Shown: positions 11,473-12,198 of the stretch, one piece after another
Numbering within the stretch: the first letter of the stretch is position 1
Layout: every line of letters starts with the position of its first letter
DNA from: Acidobacteriota bacterium
GTDB lineage: Bacteria; Acidobacteriota; Terriglobia; Terriglobales; Acidobacteriaceae
DNA length: 12,198 bases
Direction: 5' to 3'
Assembly (NCBI GenBank): GCA_021810735.1
Contig: JAJZIF010000065.1
Location: 1-12,198, forward strand
The notes under the pieces: generated by a model
Seen by the model: the letters and a program-made list of their open reading frames with translations, nothing else
What the model was told of the DNA's origin: nothing
Database searches by the model: none
Translations under genes and position numbers: made by a program

Positions 11473-11522
11473 GATTCACTCTTTTCTTGGTTGGTTAAAC
11501 GTGCATGGAGGGGTCGAAAACC

Positions 11523-11888
11523 TCAGTTGGTCTTGGGCTTCATGGACTCGATGTGTTTCGTGGATGGATCTCCGCTGAACAGTTCCACCTGGCGAGGATT
11601 GCGCGGAACCACCAGCAGCTCCCCGGCGCGCCGCGCGACAAACACGTTGGCATCGACTTGTTTCACCGGAGCGGTTTTGGACTTCATGTGCAGCGCGACT
11701 TCCGCGCCAGAACGGTCTTTATACGGCTTGAATTCCAGCGTCAGCGTGATTGAGCGTTTCGCTTTTTCGCTTGTGTTGACATCGGTGATGTTCTTGAAGA
11801 CCTCGCCAACGGCGCGTTGGAAAAGTTCTTCAGCCGCTCCGCCACAGACATTCTGCAGCGAGAGTAACTCCATGTTCGGTTCATCCAT
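11523..11888 (-). CDS. Phage 'replication terminator protein'-like small protein
   Basis: A 121-aa soluble protein. The pattern LSLQNVCGGAAEELFQRAV, then VFKNITDVNTSEKAKRSITLTLEFKP and KSKTAPVK matches a family annotated in many (especially Firmicutes) phages as 'replication terminator protein'. That name is historical; activity has not been shown as far as I know. The start at 11888 is supported by GGAG six bases upstream. It overlaps the upstream 81-aa gene by 8 bp and precedes the DUF2303-like gene, forming a compact early operon with the initiator. A role in early replication or recombination is inferred from context only. Confidence 0.75.
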   Translation of the reverse strand: MDEPNMELLSLQNVCGGAAEELFQRAVGEVFKNITDVNTSEKAKRSITLTLEFKPYKDRSGAEVALHMKSKTAPVKQVDANVFVARRAGELLVVPRNPRQVELFSGDPSTKHIESMKPKTN

Positions 11889-12126
11889 TTGGTTCTCCTT
11901 TTTGTTCGTTGCTGGGGGAAGCTTCGCCGCTTAAATAGCGGCTTAAGAGTTTGTGGGCGCAGTCGTCGCTGCAGATCGAGCCGTCGAATTGCGCGTCCTG
12001 TTCGTTCCAGGGATAAAGAGATAACCGTCCAGCCAACAGCACGGTCTTCGAATACCCATACCAGTGATTCGCCTCGCCTTTCACCCGCTGGCACACATCG
12101 CACGCCGCGCGTGCAACGTAGCTCAT
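11881..12126 (-). CDS. 81-aa cysteine-pair protein of the early operon
   Basis: A small soluble protein with two cysteine pairs, CDVCQRVKGEANHWY near residue 9 and CSDDCAHK near residue 52, which together could bind one zinc ion, as in small phage zinc-ribbon proteins. Ends in a hydrophilic tail (SGEASPSNEQKGEPNG). The start at 12126 is preferred over an in-frame GTG at 12162 because GGGAGG lies four bases upstream and because it overlaps the stop of the preceding reading frame as ATGA. The stop overlaps the next gene by 8 bp. Function unknown. Confidence 0.65.
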   Translation of the reverse strand: MSYVARAACDVCQRVKGEANHWYGYSKTVLLAGRLSLYPWNEQDAQFDGSICSDDCAHKLLSRYLSGEASPSNEQKGEPNG

Positions 12127-12198
12127 GCCGCCTCCCGCGCTTGTTTCGGCACTGGCCGCCACCGTCGATACAGCAACGTCCGCACAGCCTCCATGAGC
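12123..12198 (-). CDS. C-terminal end of an unidentified upstream ORF (partial)
   Basis: One frame is open from the right edge to TGA at 12125-12123, overlapping the next start by 4 bp, the coupling arrangement used by several other gene pairs in the window. The visible 24 residues are basic (RTLLYRRWRPVPKQAREAA). It may be the tail of a longer gene or a very short ORF starting at ATG 12194. No function can be assigned. Confidence 0.35.
   Translation of the reverse strand, partial: LMEAVRTLLYRRWRPVPKQAREAA

Overview
The window reads as a piece of a temperate tailed-phage genome (lambda-like in logic: Nu1/GpA-type terminase, O-like replication initiator, tyrosine integrase). No bacterial housekeeping gene, rRNA or tRNA is visible. 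The host is probably an acidobacterium. This is inference from the high GC content, the secreted protein with a 'YSGDANY' Ig-like repeat typical of that phylum, and the style of the integrase N-terminus; no host marker is present.

Layout from right to left, the direction in which most genes are transcribed (minus strand). The early/replication block (12198-9408) holds the tail of an unknown ORF, an 81-aa cysteine-pair protein, a 'replication terminator protein'-like 121-aa protein, a DUF2303-like 245-aa protein, and a 427-aa initiator. The initiator gene contains four perfect 24-bp tandem repeats plus a partial fifth, next to two perfect AT-rich 12-bp repeats. This is an iteron-plus-unwinding-element origin inside the initiator gene, as in phage lambda. 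Next comes a tightly packed block (9336-5892): an odd in-frame lipoprotein/zinc-ribbon/HTH ORF, two unknown small proteins, a tail-fibre-like protein with a Sec signal peptide, and a secreted Ig-like protein. An intrinsic terminator whose T-tract touches the start codon separates this block from a complete tyrosine integrase (5812-4763).

A 68-bp imperfect palindrome (4680-4747) lies between the integrase and an opposing plus-strand cassette. The cassette (3146-4626) is five small, mostly unrecognised genes, four of them joined by 4-bp ATGA overlaps, behind a good sigma70-like promoter and Shine-Dalgarno site, with a hairpin-rich gap after the first gene. A 550-bp AT-rich control region (2596-3145) follows, with repeated TATACGA motifs, a 15-bp dyad and a hairpin. 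To its left are a cysteine-rich 158-aa protein, a 265-bp gap where a cos site would be expected, and the terminase small and large subunits; the large subunit runs off the left edge.

The main points are the candidate phage origin in the initiator gene, the initiator's apparent DnaA-domain-I-like C-terminus, four copies of an [A/G]TGTCCGAACT element scattered on both strands around 1.89-2.82 kb, the integrase start sealed behind a terminator hairpin, and a signal-peptide-bearing tail-fibre-like protein. Phage genes flank the integrase on both sides, so the window looks like the free or circular genome order rather than a prophage cut at attP next to int. All family assignments are from reading motifs by eye; no search was run.
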